Notes: generated from the letters alone by a model not told the origin. A DNA stretch of 44,582 nt from JAADDG01 sp964450755 (GCA_964450755.1 CAYVDJ010000071.1:1-44582); one strand, 5' to 3'; shown: positions 35,187 to 44,241, counted from the first letter of the stretch. Translations and numbers: made by a program.

Positions 35187-35992
35187 TATTCACTCTCCTC
35201 TTTTATTTCTTCCGCTTCACCTTCGGCAACGGCTTCTTCAACTATCTCTTTTTTCTCTTCTTCGCTGACATCAACTCCCTCTTGTTGTGCCTCCTCTTCT
35301 GCCATATCCTGCTCTCTTAACTCTTTACCTTCGATAATGGCTTCACTGACCTCTTTACAGAAAAGTTGAATGGATCTGATAGCATCATCATTTCCAGGAA
35401 TCGGATAATCGATAACATCGGGATCGCAGTTTGTATCTATCGGAGCAACTACGGGGATTTTAAGTTTGTTTGCTTCCTGTACGGCTATTCTCTCTTTAAC
35501 GGTATCAACAACAAAAAGCATATCGGGCGCACCCTTCATATCTCTTATACCGCCTAAATATTTTAAAAGTTTCTCTTTTTTTCTTTTAAGCATAAGAGCC
35601 TCTTTTTTTGTAAGAAGTTCAAACTGACCCTCTTCTTCCATCTGCTCTATAATCTCTAATTTTCTGATAGATTGTTTGATTGTTTTAAAGTTGGTAAGCA
35701 TACCGCCAAGCCATCTGTGGTTGATGTATGGCATACCGCATTTTTGGGCATACTCTTCGATAGATTTGGTAGCTTGTTTTTTTGTTCCTACAAATAAAAC
35801 CGTTTTCCCTTCAGCCGCCGCATCTCTTACGATATTGTATGTATATCTGAAATATCTAAGAGTTTTTTGCAAATCTATAATATATATGTTTTTTCTTTCA
35901 CCAAAGATATATTTTTTCATCTTCGGATTCCATCTTCTTGTCTGGTGTCCAAAATGTACACCGCACTCTAGTAAATCTTTCATTGTAACCAT
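35186..35992 (-). CDS. rpsB: Ribosomal protein uS2
   Basis: 268 aa from the ATG at 35992, chosen because AAGGAGA lies 7 nt upstream and translation then begins MVTMKDLLECGVHFGHQTRRW, the conserved uS2 start. The open frame extends to 36055, but those 21 codons are leader sequence. Core segments KMKKYIFGERKNIYIIDLQKTL, FVGTKKQA, YINHRWLGGMLTNFKTIKQSI and PVVAPIDTNCDPDVIDYPIPGNDDAIRSI are clear. The C-terminus has an acidic, Glu-rich tail of about 45 residues. The leader carries a bulged hairpin that may be autoregulatory. Confidence 0.97.
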   Translation of the reverse strand: MVTMKDLLECGVHFGHQTRRWNPKMKKYIFGERKNIYIIDLQKTLRYFRYTYNIVRDAAAEGKTVLFVGTKKQATKSIEEYAQKCGMPYINHRWLGGMLTNFKTIKQSIRKLEIIEQMEEEGQFELLTKKEALMLKRKKEKLLKYLGGIRDMKGAPDMLFVVDTVKERIAVQEANKLKIPVVAPIDTNCDPDVIDYPIPGNDDAIRSIQLFCKEVSEAIIEGKELREQDMAEEEAQQEGVDVSEEEKKEIVEEAVAEGEAEEIKEESE

Positions 35993-36030
35993 GAAATTGT
36001 TCTCCTTAACTTTTTTTAGGTTTGAACCTC

Positions 36031-36097
36031 CACACTCCTTAACGCCAAAGCGCAACCTTTTAAGGATTAGTGTGTGAGAAGTAAAAGCGGAATTTTA
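36031..36097 (-). promoter_or_regulatory. rpsB: rpsB promoter and bulged leader hairpin
   Basis: On the minus strand a -10-like TAAAAT (36092-36097) predicts transcription from about 36085. The leader then folds as CACACT-AAU bulge-CCTTAA (36074 to 36060) pairing with TTAAGG-AGTGTG (36042 to 36031): two 6-bp helices separated by a 3-nt bulge on one side, closed by a 17-nt loop that can form a small CGC/GCG hairpin. It lies 38 nt upstream of the start codon. Confidence 0.55.
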
Positions 36098-36151
36098 CTA
36101 AAATTTTCTTTAATATTGGCTTTTTTTGGTTTAAAAGGGTTAATTTTTATT

Positions 36152-38332
36152 CTACTCCTCTTTTAACTCTATCTTGTGAACCGTAAGATCCGCTTTTGCA
36201 TCAAGACATCCTATCTGATGATAACCCGTCGGGAGATATTCAAAGTAGATTTCACCCGATTTTGCTCTTTTTGGAGGATGATTGTCTATAAGCCAAAAAA
36301 TCGTCTGGTTTTCATCAAAAGAGAAACATTGAAGTTTTGTTTTTTTGAAAAAAGCCGGAAGATCTCTGTTTTGCACAAGAGATGAACCGTTTTGAGGAGA
36401 GGTGATAAGAGGTTTGTAGTTTTTGTATCTTTGATAGCAGGGATGGTTTTTTAGATCATCGACTCTTTTTATCCGTTTTGATTTTAAAAGATAGACAAGT
36501 GTTTCGGGGCGTAAAATTTCGCAGGGAAATTTTCTCTTTACACCTTTTATCACAAAATCCTCTCTTTTTCCCCTGCACTCTTTTATCTCTATCGCATCGG
36601 TGCAGATCTCTTTTTTGATAACATTTTTCGGTTTTTTAAACCAGCTTAGTTTATCTTTTTTATTCAGATACCAAAATATATCAAATGCCGCATAAGAGGC
36701 GCTGTGAAGTCCCGTCAGATTGTCTGTTTTGCTGCCGTCAAAATTGCCAAACCAAACCGCAACGGTATATTCGGGGGTATAGGCGATTGTCAAAAGGTCT
36801 TTGGAGGAGGCGGAAGTCCCGGTTTTAAAAGCGATCTTTGGTTTGTCTTTCATCGATTCCCAGTAGGCTGAAAACTCGCTTCGGGGAGCATTTGAGAGGA
36901 TATCGCTTATGATATAGCTTGACTCTTTTGAAAAAAGTTTTATCTCTTTTGTCTCTTTTTGCCCTTTTAAAAATACAAAATCTTTTTTCACTCCTCCGTT
37001 TGCCAATGCCGCATACAAAGAGGCGATCTCCCACAAAGATATCCCACATCCCCCAAGAGCTATCGCATCACCGTAATATTTTTTTTCCCTGTCGATAGAG
37101 TAAATTTCCGCTTTTTTTAAAATATCGTATAAAGAATCATCTTTTAAAAGATGATTTAACATCACGGCAGGAATATTCAAAGAGTACTCAAGCGCCTCTT
37201 TTGCGGTTATCTCTCCTGTAAATTTTTTTGTAAAATTCTGAGGTATGTAGGAGGGAAGAAAAAGGTGAATATCAAAAAGCTTCTTTTTGGGAGTGATAAG
37301 CCCCTCATCCAAAGCTTTGGCATAGATAAATGGTTTGAGTGCAGAACCCGGACTTCTTCTCATCAAAACACCGTCATTTTGCCCCAAAGGCGCAAAAAAA
37401 TCTGATGATCCGATATATGCCAAAACCTCTGAAGAGAGGTTGTTTACAACGAGTGCGGCGGCATTGTGAACGCTGAAATCTTTTAGCAAAGAGAGCTGTT
37501 TTTTCAAAAGAGAGGTGATGTGATTTTGCAAAGAGAGATCTATCGTCGTTACAACTTCACCTGTTTTAAAAATATCTCTTGAGGTAAAGTGAGGAGCAAA
37601 AAAGGGAAGTTTTGGTTTTTTTGAGAAGATCACCTCCTCTTTTGCTCTTTTTAACCGCTCTTTTGTAATAACACCGTTTTTACAGAGAAGATTTAAAACC
37701 CTGTCTCTTTTTGCCCTTAAATTCTTTTGGCGATCAGGTCTGTTGGAATTTGGATTTTTGGGAATGGTTGTGAGAACAGCCATCTCACCGACAGAGAGTT
37801 CATCCAGAGATTTTTGAAAATAAAACCTCGCCGCAGTCTCAATCCCCTCGATATTTCCGCCGTAAGGTGCAAGATTCAGGTAAAAACCGAGTATCTCATC
37901 TTTGCTGTAATGCCATTCAAGCTGAAGTGCGTTAAACATCTCGATCAGTTTGTTTTTGAGCGTCCTTGATCTTCTATACATCATCCTTGCAACCTGCATA
38001 GAGACAGTGGAAGCGCCAACAGTTCTCTCTCCTGTCAGATTTTGCACAAAGGCTCTGATAACGGAAAAAGGGTTGATACCAAAATGATAATAAAAATATC
38101 TGTCCTCAAAAAACAAAATACTCTTTTTTAAAAGAGGAGGTATCTTTTTGGTACGGATACGCCAATATCCGTCCTTGCTCAGTTTCATTCTCATAAGCTT
38201 GTGATTTTTGTCATATATCAAAGTAGAGAGAGGTTTTTGAAGGCGATTTTTATCAAGAGGAAAACAAAAATCTGCCAAAATAAAAAGAAAAAAGAAAAAA
38301 AGTATATAAAAGAAGATATGTTTTGGTTTCAT
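36152..38332 (-). CDS. pbpC: Penicillin-binding protein 1C (bifunctional transglycosylase/transpeptidase)
   Basis: 726 aa from the ATG at 38332 (a TTG one codon earlier is in frame). N-terminal membrane anchor (about 7-25). GT51 transglycosylase with catalytic Glu in FFEDRYFYYHFGINP and motifs GASTVSMQVARM and EWHYSKDEILGFYLNLAPYGGNIEGIETAA. Transpeptidase with SPGSALKPF (SxxK), YSLN (SxN) and KTGTS. A C-terminal PBP1C-type beta domain lies from about 620 (SPQNGSSL...). It polymerises or cross-links peptidoglycan. In enterobacteria pbpC sits beside an alpha-2-macroglobulin gene; here the upstream neighbour is an unrelated lipoprotein. The promoter lies almost on the start codon. Confidence 0.95.
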   Translation of the reverse strand: MKPKHIFFYILFFFFLFILADFCFPLDKNRLQKPLSTLIYDKNHKLMRMKLSKDGYWRIRTKKIPPLLKKSILFFEDRYFYYHFGINPFSVIRAFVQNLTGERTVGASTVSMQVARMMYRRSRTLKNKLIEMFNALQLEWHYSKDEILGFYLNLAPYGGNIEGIETAARFYFQKSLDELSVGEMAVLTTIPKNPNSNRPDRQKNLRAKRDRVLNLLCKNGVITKERLKRAKEEVIFSKKPKLPFFAPHFTSRDIFKTGEVVTTIDLSLQNHITSLLKKQLSLLKDFSVHNAAALVVNNLSSEVLAYIGSSDFFAPLGQNDGVLMRRSPGSALKPFIYAKALDEGLITPKKKLFDIHLFLPSYIPQNFTKKFTGEITAKEALEYSLNIPAVMLNHLLKDDSLYDILKKAEIYSIDREKKYYGDAIALGGCGISLWEIASLYAALANGGVKKDFVFLKGQKETKEIKLFSKESSYIISDILSNAPRSEFSAYWESMKDKPKIAFKTGTSASSKDLLTIAYTPEYTVAVWFGNFDGSKTDNLTGLHSASYAAFDIFWYLNKKDKLSWFKKPKNVIKKEICTDAIEIKECRGKREDFVIKGVKRKFPCEILRPETLVYLLKSKRIKRVDDLKNHPCYQRYKNYKPLITSPQNGSSLVQNRDLPAFFKKTKLQCFSFDENQTIFWLIDNHPPKRAKSGEIYFEYLPTGYHQIGCLDAKADLTVHKIELKEE

Positions 38333-38338
38333 CAAAGT

Positions 38339-38344
38339 ATTATA
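38339..38344 (-). promoter_or_regulatory. pbpC: -10 element of pbpC placed for a leaderless mRNA
   Basis: Minus-strand TGC-TATAAT (extended -10) ends only 6 nt before the ATG at 38332. A start site 6-8 nt downstream would fall on or next to the A of the ATG. No ribosome-binding site is visible before the start codon. The strong terminator of the upstream gene makes a local promoter necessary. Confidence 0.6.
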
Positions 38345-38362
38345 GCAAGAAAATCATGACTT

Positions 38363-38395
38363 AAAAGACGGGAACTTTTCATTTTCCCGTCTTTT
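38363..38395 (-). terminator. Terminator of the 988-residue lipoprotein gene
   Basis: A perfect 12-bp stem AAAAGACGGGAA / TTCCCGTCTTTT with a 9-nt loop starts 5 nt after the stop codon on the minus strand and ends in TTTT. Confidence 0.85.
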
Positions 38396-38399
38396 AGGG

Positions 38400-41366
38400 T
38401 TATTTTACAAATCCATCCTCATACTCATCCCATGAATCTGTTGATTCATTGTAGATGTATTCATATACTTTTTTTAATTTTTCAGTTCCGTCATGATTCC
38501 AAGATACTTCAAAAACAGGATATGGAAGTCTTATCCATGAACCGTCTTTTTTCTGTTTTATAACAAAGAATTTTTCATTTTTTCTATGACCGTCATAATA
38601 GTAACTGAGTGAATGTATAACAAATTCACTCCAGCTTTTGTCTTTGTTCTCTTTTATCTGATATCTGTCTTCTTTGTATTCGCTGTTATCAAGACCTATA
38701 TTTAGCCATCTTGCAGTAAACAGATAGAAAACTCTCCATGAACCGTTCTCTTTTTTTGGAACATAAATAGTTTTATTCGGCGGCATTTCAAAATGAATCC
38801 ATAATTTCTCACATACGGGAAGTATTGTATAGGTACCGTCATCATTTTGGAAAATTTTATTGACATATGTTTTAAATTTGAAATGATCGGTTGAATTCAT
38901 ATCAACAAAATTGGAATAAAGATAGTAGGGATAACCTGTCGGATCCGTGCATATTTTATATTTACTGTCCGGTGTCGGTGATGACTCACTATATACAAAT
39001 CCCTCCGGACAGCTCTTTTGATCTATCTCATAAGGACATTTGGGATTGTCAAAACCTTCATATTTTGTATAAAAATAATATTTATGCTTTGAAATCTTTT
39101 TATCGTCCGATTTGTATTGAGCATAGGTATTTATAAAAGTACTCTCATTTAATATCAATTCTTTTTCATATTTTTGATAATCACCACCATTTATACTATA
39201 ATAAATTTCAGCCTTCTGATCTTGGGAAAGGGTGATTTTTAGATTATCATGAAAAGTACTTCCGCTTGGGACGGAACTTTTTGGAGGATTTATCTCAATC
39301 GGCGGTATCTCTTTTTTGATGTATTTTACATTTACGACATCCGAAGTGTACCATTTACCCTCTTTTTGTATAGCTGCATAAACTTCAAATTCTGTTGTAT
39401 CTTTGATCATAACAGGGGATTTGTAAAGAATGCTTTTGCCTCCGTTCATCTTATAATAGACAGGATATCCCTCTTCCTGGTGAAATTCTACACTCAAGGT
39501 ATCTTCAAACTCGGTTAGATTGGGCGGTGTTACGGTAGGCGCTTTCAATACGGGAGTGGCTATCTCTATCTTTTTTATACTCTGTTTGGAGATAGATGCT
39601 CCTGTTTTTTCCCCATATTTTACCGCTCTTACTTTGAGTGTGCTTGTAGTGCTAATTCGTATAGGATTTTTATCCCACAAAGCGGCTTTTTTGGCGATAT
39701 CTTTTGCAGGAATATCTTCAGAAACATTTATCGTATAGTAGTATGATATGGAATTTTTTTCTTTGTCATCTATATCAAAACTGACAAGATAATCTTCATT
39801 CTCCTTTTGGATATTAATAACCGGATCATTTAAATAGTACATTTGCCATTTAAAAAGAGTTATAGAGTTACTTTTGTATAAATTTAAAAACTTTTTTGAT
39901 TTATAAAGGGTTTTTTTGCCAAGCAATACATTCATCTTGTATTGTATCAGTGCATATATCGATGAACTGACATCTGCCGTTATCTTATCATTATCCGAAG
40001 CATCAAGAACAAAATCTTTATGAATAATCCCTTCAATATGATTATCAAGCATTATTCCGCTTCTGATAACGCCAAAAGAGAGAGGTTTGATAACCCTTAG
40101 AAAGGCAACTCTAGGATATAATCCTATTTCCGGGAAAACATAGGCATTTGCCACAGCTTCTATATCCATATCGATATCTTTTTGATTTAACGGCACAGGT
40201 TTATAAGAGATCTTTTTCCCATTGGATTCAAACCCTCCTTTTGTATTTGAAAATCTAAATCTTGTTTCTCCTCCTCTGACACTTCTTGAGTGTAAAACAA
40301 CATCTCCTTTTATCTTTCCGTGAATACCTACCACAATCTCCGGTTTTAAAAGCACGGATAATTTTACGGCTGCGGATACGGGTGTCGGGATCTCTATATC
40401 CAATCCTCCTATGAGATTTATGACCTGTTCCCAATCTTTTTGTTCGGATCCGCTTACTGTAAAGATTAGATTTGCATCAAAATAAGCACTGTTGTATAGT
40501 CCAAAATTATATTTTGGTGATTTTAAAAATCTCTTTTTATAATAGACAGACAATACAGCTCCTAAGCCAAGTTCTATATAGCTTCCTTTGCTGGAAAATA
40601 CAAGACTTCCCCCTTTTAGCTCTTTCCCCAAATCCATCGTATGAGAAAGTTCTCCCTGCATAGTAAAATTACAGCTTAGATTCCAGATATTGCATGAAAG
40701 TTTTCTGGGTTCTATCGGGATACGATACCCTTTTGGTATATCTATTCTCAAAACAGGTTCTTTTTCAACACTTCTGCTTTTTGAAGTGCTTTTTTGAATA
40801 ATTGATATCTTTAGAGCTTTATCATTTAGATAATCATATTTCCCTTTTACTTTTTTTACTGCTCTCTTAACAGAGCGCACTATCTCATCATTGCTAAACT
40901 CCAAATTAAATTCATCATAAACTTCTGTCGGATACATGGCATCTTGCGTTGTAAGAATCAGTTCATCACCATTTTGCCTAACGGCGATTATCATTCCTTT
41001 AAACTGATTGTCTATAAAAAACGCTCTGCCAATCTTATCTGCAACAGTAACAGAAGAGTTTTTAACAATAAAGATATTTTCATTTTGTCCTATTTGCAAA
41101 ACATCGGCATTGGTTATCTCTATCGCTCTTTGGGAAGGCACCAGATCAACAACGGCATTTTTACTGATACACTCTATCTTTGTAAAATTTCCTTCTTTAA
41201 AACTGTTCTCATCGATAGTAAAAAACTTTGATTCTATCGGCACACTTTGGTTTTCTTCGTTTTGACTGCCGTTTTGTTCCAAAGAACCTCCACTGCCCCC
41301 TCCTCCACATGAAATCAAAAAAACCATAAAGACAAACAAAACTAAAACTTTATAAAACTTTTTCAC
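38400..41366 (-). CDS. Large lipoprotein with two chitobiase C-terminal-like beta domains, unknown function
   Basis: 988 aa, starting at GTG 41366 with AAGGAGA upstream. Signal peptide with lipobox LISC (Cys20), then GGGGSGGS. Residues about 40-560 form a long beta-rich region I do not recognise. About 640-780 contains two copies of a CHB_HEX_C-like beta-sandwich with the Y-Y-x-x-N-G-G core: VYYKMNGGKSILYKSPV...FEVYAAIQ and IYYSINGGDYQKYEKELILNESTFINTYAQY, each of the type that attaches to glycosidases and surface proteins. The last 200 residues are Lys/Tyr/Trp-rich with four spaced cysteines (KCPYEIDQKSC, KICTDP, PVCEK). Monocistronic by its terminator. Probably outer-membrane surface; role unknown. 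Separate from pbpC. Confidence 0.75.
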   Translation of the reverse strand: MKKFYKVLVLFVFMVFLISCGGGGSGGSLEQNGSQNEENQSVPIESKFFTIDENSFKEGNFTKIECISKNAVVDLVPSQRAIEITNADVLQIGQNENIFIVKNSSVTVADKIGRAFFIDNQFKGMIIAVRQNGDELILTTQDAMYPTEVYDEFNLEFSNDEIVRSVKRAVKKVKGKYDYLNDKALKISIIQKSTSKSRSVEKEPVLRIDIPKGYRIPIEPRKLSCNIWNLSCNFTMQGELSHTMDLGKELKGGSLVFSSKGSYIELGLGAVLSVYYKKRFLKSPKYNFGLYNSAYFDANLIFTVSGSEQKDWEQVINLIGGLDIEIPTPVSAAVKLSVLLKPEIVVGIHGKIKGDVVLHSRSVRGGETRFRFSNTKGGFESNGKKISYKPVPLNQKDIDMDIEAVANAYVFPEIGLYPRVAFLRVIKPLSFGVIRSGIMLDNHIEGIIHKDFVLDASDNDKITADVSSSIYALIQYKMNVLLGKKTLYKSKKFLNLYKSNSITLFKWQMYYLNDPVINIQKENEDYLVSFDIDDKEKNSISYYYTINVSEDIPAKDIAKKAALWDKNPIRISTTSTLKVRAVKYGEKTGASISKQSIKKIEIATPVLKAPTVTPPNLTEFEDTLSVEFHQEEGYPVYYKMNGGKSILYKSPVMIKDTTEFEVYAAIQKEGKWYTSDVVNVKYIKKEIPPIEINPPKSSVPSGSTFHDNLKITLSQDQKAEIYYSINGGDYQKYEKELILNESTFINTYAQYKSDDKKISKHKYYFYTKYEGFDNPKCPYEIDQKSCPEGFVYSESSPTPDSKYKICTDPTGYPYYLYSNFVDMNSTDHFKFKTYVNKIFQNDDGTYTILPVCEKLWIHFEMPPNKTIYVPKKENGSWRVFYLFTARWLNIGLDNSEYKEDRYQIKENKDKSWSEFVIHSLSYYYDGHRKNEKFFVIKQKKDGSWIRLPYPVFEVSWNHDGTEKLKKVYEYIYNESTDSWDEYEDGFVK

Positions 41367-41566
41367 AATATCTCCTTTTTTGCTATTAATTTTAAATAAG
41401 TTAAAATATTTTTCTCTTTATGTAGTATATAATTATTTTTATTATTATAAAATAATAATAAATTACTAATTGATATTATTTATTTACAGATATAATTTAT
41501 AGGTGATATTAAAATTTTTAAGCAGTCTCTCTTGATACTTTTGTATAGCCTTTTACACAGCTTACC

Positions 41567-41596
41567 TTTTGTAAATGTTTATAATCATTTACAAAA
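41567..41596. repeat. 11-bp inverted repeat downstream of the first DUF4143-type ATPase gene
   Basis: TTTTGTAAATG (41567-41577) and CATTTACAAAA (41586-41596) with an 8-nt spacer, placed 4 nt after the stop codon. It may terminate the ATPase transcript; the T run is weak. The same TTTTGTAAA half occurs upstream of the second ATPase gene. The rest of the 234-bp gap (41367-41600) is A/T-rich with no ORF that I can support. Confidence 0.5.
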
Positions 41597-41600
41597 CAGA

Positions 41601-42827
41601 TCAATACAAAAACCCAAAAAGCCATAAAGGTATCTTGTTGCCAAAACCTGTCTCTATATCATCTGCCGCTATGAAAGAGTTTTCTATGTCTTTTATCTGT
41701 TTGTAACTTTTTTTGGCTCCGTCTATCTCGAAGATATATTTTTGTTTGAGCAAAAAGTCCCCTTTTTTGGAAGCTAAAAGTTGGTCATCTAAAAAACTTC
41801 TGTTTTTATGCAAAGCAAAATAGTTTTGAAGCTGATTTACAAAAAAACTCTCTCTTATCGTTCCTGATTCTATATCGCTGCAATATGCATGATTCAGATT
41901 TGTATTTGCCAGATATAACTTTGCAGGTTTGGAAAAGATATTGTCTCCTTTGGTGCTATGATGTAAGATACTAAATATTTTTCCTCTTTTAAGATAGTAG
42001 ATGTATTGATAAAGTGTATTTCTGTTTATACCTATTTTTGTAGATAATTTGGAGATATTTAACTCATAAGGTTTTGATGCACATATAAGCACCACCAACT
42101 GTTTGAGTTTGATGATAAACTTTGGCTCTATATTAAATATATATGCCAAATCATGCTCGATAGTTGTGTTTATCGTCTCATTTATCTGTATCAAAAAATT
42201 CTCTTTTTTTGTTTGAAAATAAAAAGGATAATATCCATACTGCAAATACTCCTTCCAATATACAAAAGGTTTAAATTTAGATATAAGTTCACTTGCTATC
42301 TCTGTATGGTTTTCCAAAATCTCTTCTAAAGAAAAACTTTTAAACTTTTGTTTGGTTTTTAACTCCAAAAACTCCCTAAAACTAAGTCCTCCAAATCTGT
42401 AAAGCAATGCTCTTCTGCTAAGGTCTGCTTTTGAGTGTTCAAGTTTTATGGCATTGCTTCCGCTAAAAATCACTTTGAGATCCAAAAAATCATAAATCAT
42501 CTTCAAATGTTTTTCAAAATCAGGGATTTGATGTATCTCATCGATAACCAAAACCCTGCCGCCCACCTTTTCAAACTCTTTTGCAAGTGTAAAAAGCTCA
42601 ACTGTCCCCAAAAGTAAAAATTCAGCACTAATATAGAGTTTTTGCCCCACAGAGATATCTAGCCCTTTGAGGTATTGCAGTAAAAATGTAGTTTTTCCTA
42701 TACCTCGATCACCGATAATACCTATAAGCCTTTCATCAAAATCAACTTCGTTAAAAAAGTATCTTTTATACTTGATATTTAGATTATTTAATAAAGCTAT
42801 AGAGTATTGCTGAACCTGTTCTAACAT
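41601..42827 (-). CDS. ATPase of the AAA_14/DUF4143 family (first of two)
   Basis: 408 aa. P-loop GDRGIGKTT (39-47), Walker B VLVIDEIHQIPDFE (about 92), sensor-like VIFSGSNAIKLE. A winged-helix-like part (about 260-290, INRNTLYQYIYYLKRGKI) links to a C-terminal DUF4143-type nuclease-fold region in which LLASKKGDFLLKQKYIFEIDGAKK is the remnant of a PD-(D/E)xK motif. The D is present, but the E-x-K is replaced by EID-GAKK, so cleavage is doubtful. No known partner is encoded beside it. AAAGG ribosome-binding site before the ATG at 42827. Biological role unknown; the family occurs in many bacteria and archaea. Confidence 0.85.
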   Translation of the reverse strand: MLEQVQQYSIALLNNLNIKYKRYFFNEVDFDERLIGIIGDRGIGKTTFLLQYLKGLDISVGQKLYISAEFLLLGTVELFTLAKEFEKVGGRVLVIDEIHQIPDFEKHLKMIYDFLDLKVIFSGSNAIKLEHSKADLSRRALLYRFGGLSFREFLELKTKQKFKSFSLEEILENHTEIASELISKFKPFVYWKEYLQYGYYPFYFQTKKENFLIQINETINTTIEHDLAYIFNIEPKFIIKLKQLVVLICASKPYELNISKLSTKIGINRNTLYQYIYYLKRGKIFSILHHSTKGDNIFSKPAKLYLANTNLNHAYCSDIESGTIRESFFVNQLQNYFALHKNRSFLDDQLLASKKGDFLLKQKYIFEIDGAKKSYKQIKDIENSFIAADDIETGFGNKIPLWLFGFLY

Positions 42828-42838
42828 TTATAGACCTT

Positions 42839-42858
42839 TTGCTTATCAAATTAAGCAA
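42839..42858 (-). promoter_or_regulatory. Palindrome over the predicted start site of the first ATPase gene
   Basis: TTGCTTA-6 nt-TAAGCAA (7-bp perfect arms) lies just downstream of a minus-strand TATAAT-rich -10 region and 12 nt before the ATG. Position fits a repressor site; nothing identifies the repressor. Confidence 0.4.
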
Positions 42859-42950
42859 TTATATTATAAAAATGCTTGTCTGATTCTTATACTGTTAAAT
42901 TTAGTGCCTATGACGCTCAAACCGGCTACAAAACGCATTTGCTGTTTTCT

Positions 42951-44171
42951 CTAAAAAAACACCCCCAAAGGCACTCCAACTCTTATATGCTTACTATTCC
43001 CAAACGAGACTATATCCTCTCCACCATATAAAACCATACCAACAACTTGTTTATCAGATTTTTTTTGAAAATCCTCTATATGTTTAAAAGCATCTTTTTT
43101 TATAGTTTGGGTAGCTTTTACCTCTATCGCAAAAACAGTATCAGCTTTTTGGATGATAAAATCTATCTCTTTTTTATCGCTTGTTCTATAGTGATAGATA
43201 TTTGGCATAGTTATAGAGTATCCTATATGTTTTAGCAGTTCATTGTAAACAAAAGTCTCTACGATATCCCCTTTTTGTTTGGAGTTTATCAACTCTTCAA
43301 CACTGTTTATACCCAAAAGATGACAAAGCAATCCACTGTCACTTAGAAAAAATTTAGAAGATTTGATAAATCTTTTTGAGACATTTGAAGCATAGGGTTT
43401 AAGCAGTGAGATTTGATATATCATCTCCAACATAGATAGATAGTTACTCAAAGTCGCTTCGGATAGATTTGCTTCGTTTGCCAAACTTGATTTGTTAACA
43501 AGTTTACTTGATCTTGGAGCTATGATATTGAAAAACCGTATAAAAGCAGATATATCTCTAAGCTCTCCTACATCTCGGATATCTCTCTCTACATAAGTAC
43601 TTATATATGCACTAAACCAAAGCGATTTTCCTCTTGGGGTATCTATCTTTAAAATTTCAGGATAACCTCCATCAAGTATAGCTTTCATGATATTTTCATA
43701 TGGTTTTTTTTCTACTTTAAGGGCTTCTATACCTTTTGTAAAGAGTATATCTATGATATTTTCGTTGGGTTTACGGTTTATCTCTTTTTGAGAAAGCGGA
43801 AAAAGTGGTATCTCGATAAGCCTACCTGCTAAAGTATCTTTTGTTTTTTTCATATCCAATACATTTGCCGATCCTGTTAATAAAAAGCTTCCGTTTACTC
43901 TGTTTTTATCGATGAAAAGTTTAATCCCCTCTAAAACTTCCGGCACTTTTTGTATCTCATCTATCGTAATCGGTTTTGGAAGTGAAGCAATGTAACCTTG
44001 TGGATCATGTTTTGCCGCTTCTCTTTGGGTAAGATCGTCAAAAACTCTGTATTCTCTATCTAAACTCAAACAAAGTGTGGACTTACCAACTTGCCTTGCT
44101 CCTACAAGCAAAACAGCAGGAGATATTTTTAAAGCCTCTTTGAGTATATTTTCTACTGATCTTTTAAACAT
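42951..44171 (-). CDS. ATPase of the AAA_14/DUF4143 family (second of two)
   Basis: 406 aa from the ATG at 44171 (another ATG directly before it; AAGGAT spacing fits the second better). P-loop GARQVGKST near residue 25, Walker B PITIDEIQKVPEVLEG, sensor FLLTGSANVLDMKKT. A DUF4143-type C-terminal half includes a winged-helix part (SSLANEANLSEATLSNYLSMLEMIYQISLL) and the nuclease-like motif KKEIDFIIQKADTVFAIEVKAT, with both Asp and E-V-K kept. It is diverged from the first ATPase, so this is a family pair and not a recent duplication. A 123-nt gap separates the two genes. Function not established. Confidence 0.87.
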   Translation of the reverse strand: MFKRSVENILKEALKISPAVLLVGARQVGKSTLCLSLDREYRVFDDLTQREAAKHDPQGYIASLPKPITIDEIQKVPEVLEGIKLFIDKNRVNGSFLLTGSANVLDMKKTKDTLAGRLIEIPLFPLSQKEINRKPNENIIDILFTKGIEALKVEKKPYENIMKAILDGGYPEILKIDTPRGKSLWFSAYISTYVERDIRDVGELRDISAFIRFFNIIAPRSSKLVNKSSLANEANLSEATLSNYLSMLEMIYQISLLKPYASNVSKRFIKSSKFFLSDSGLLCHLLGINSVEELINSKQKGDIVETFVYNELLKHIGYSITMPNIYHYRTSDKKEIDFIIQKADTVFAIEVKATQTIKKDAFKHIEDFQKKSDKQVVGMVLYGGEDIVSFGNSKHIRVGVPLGVFF

Positions 44172-44184
44172 CATATATCCTTGA

Positions 44185-44224
44185 TTTTGTAAATCATATA
44201 ATTATACTTATATATTTTACAAAA
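44185..44224. repeat. Inverted half-sites around the promoter of the second ATPase gene
   Basis: TTTTGTAAAT (44185-44194) and ATTTTACAAAA (44214-44224) face each other across an A/T-rich 19-nt spacer that holds the likely minus-strand -10 region. The half-site matches the arms of the repeat at 41567-41596. Confidence 0.45.
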
Positions 44225-44241
44225 GTAAAGGATTGTGTTGA

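Noticed and set aside
35993..36055. 21-codon N-terminal extension of uS2
   Set aside because: The frame is open, but a strong AAGGAGA and the conserved uS2 N-terminus place the start at 35992; the upstream part is leader.
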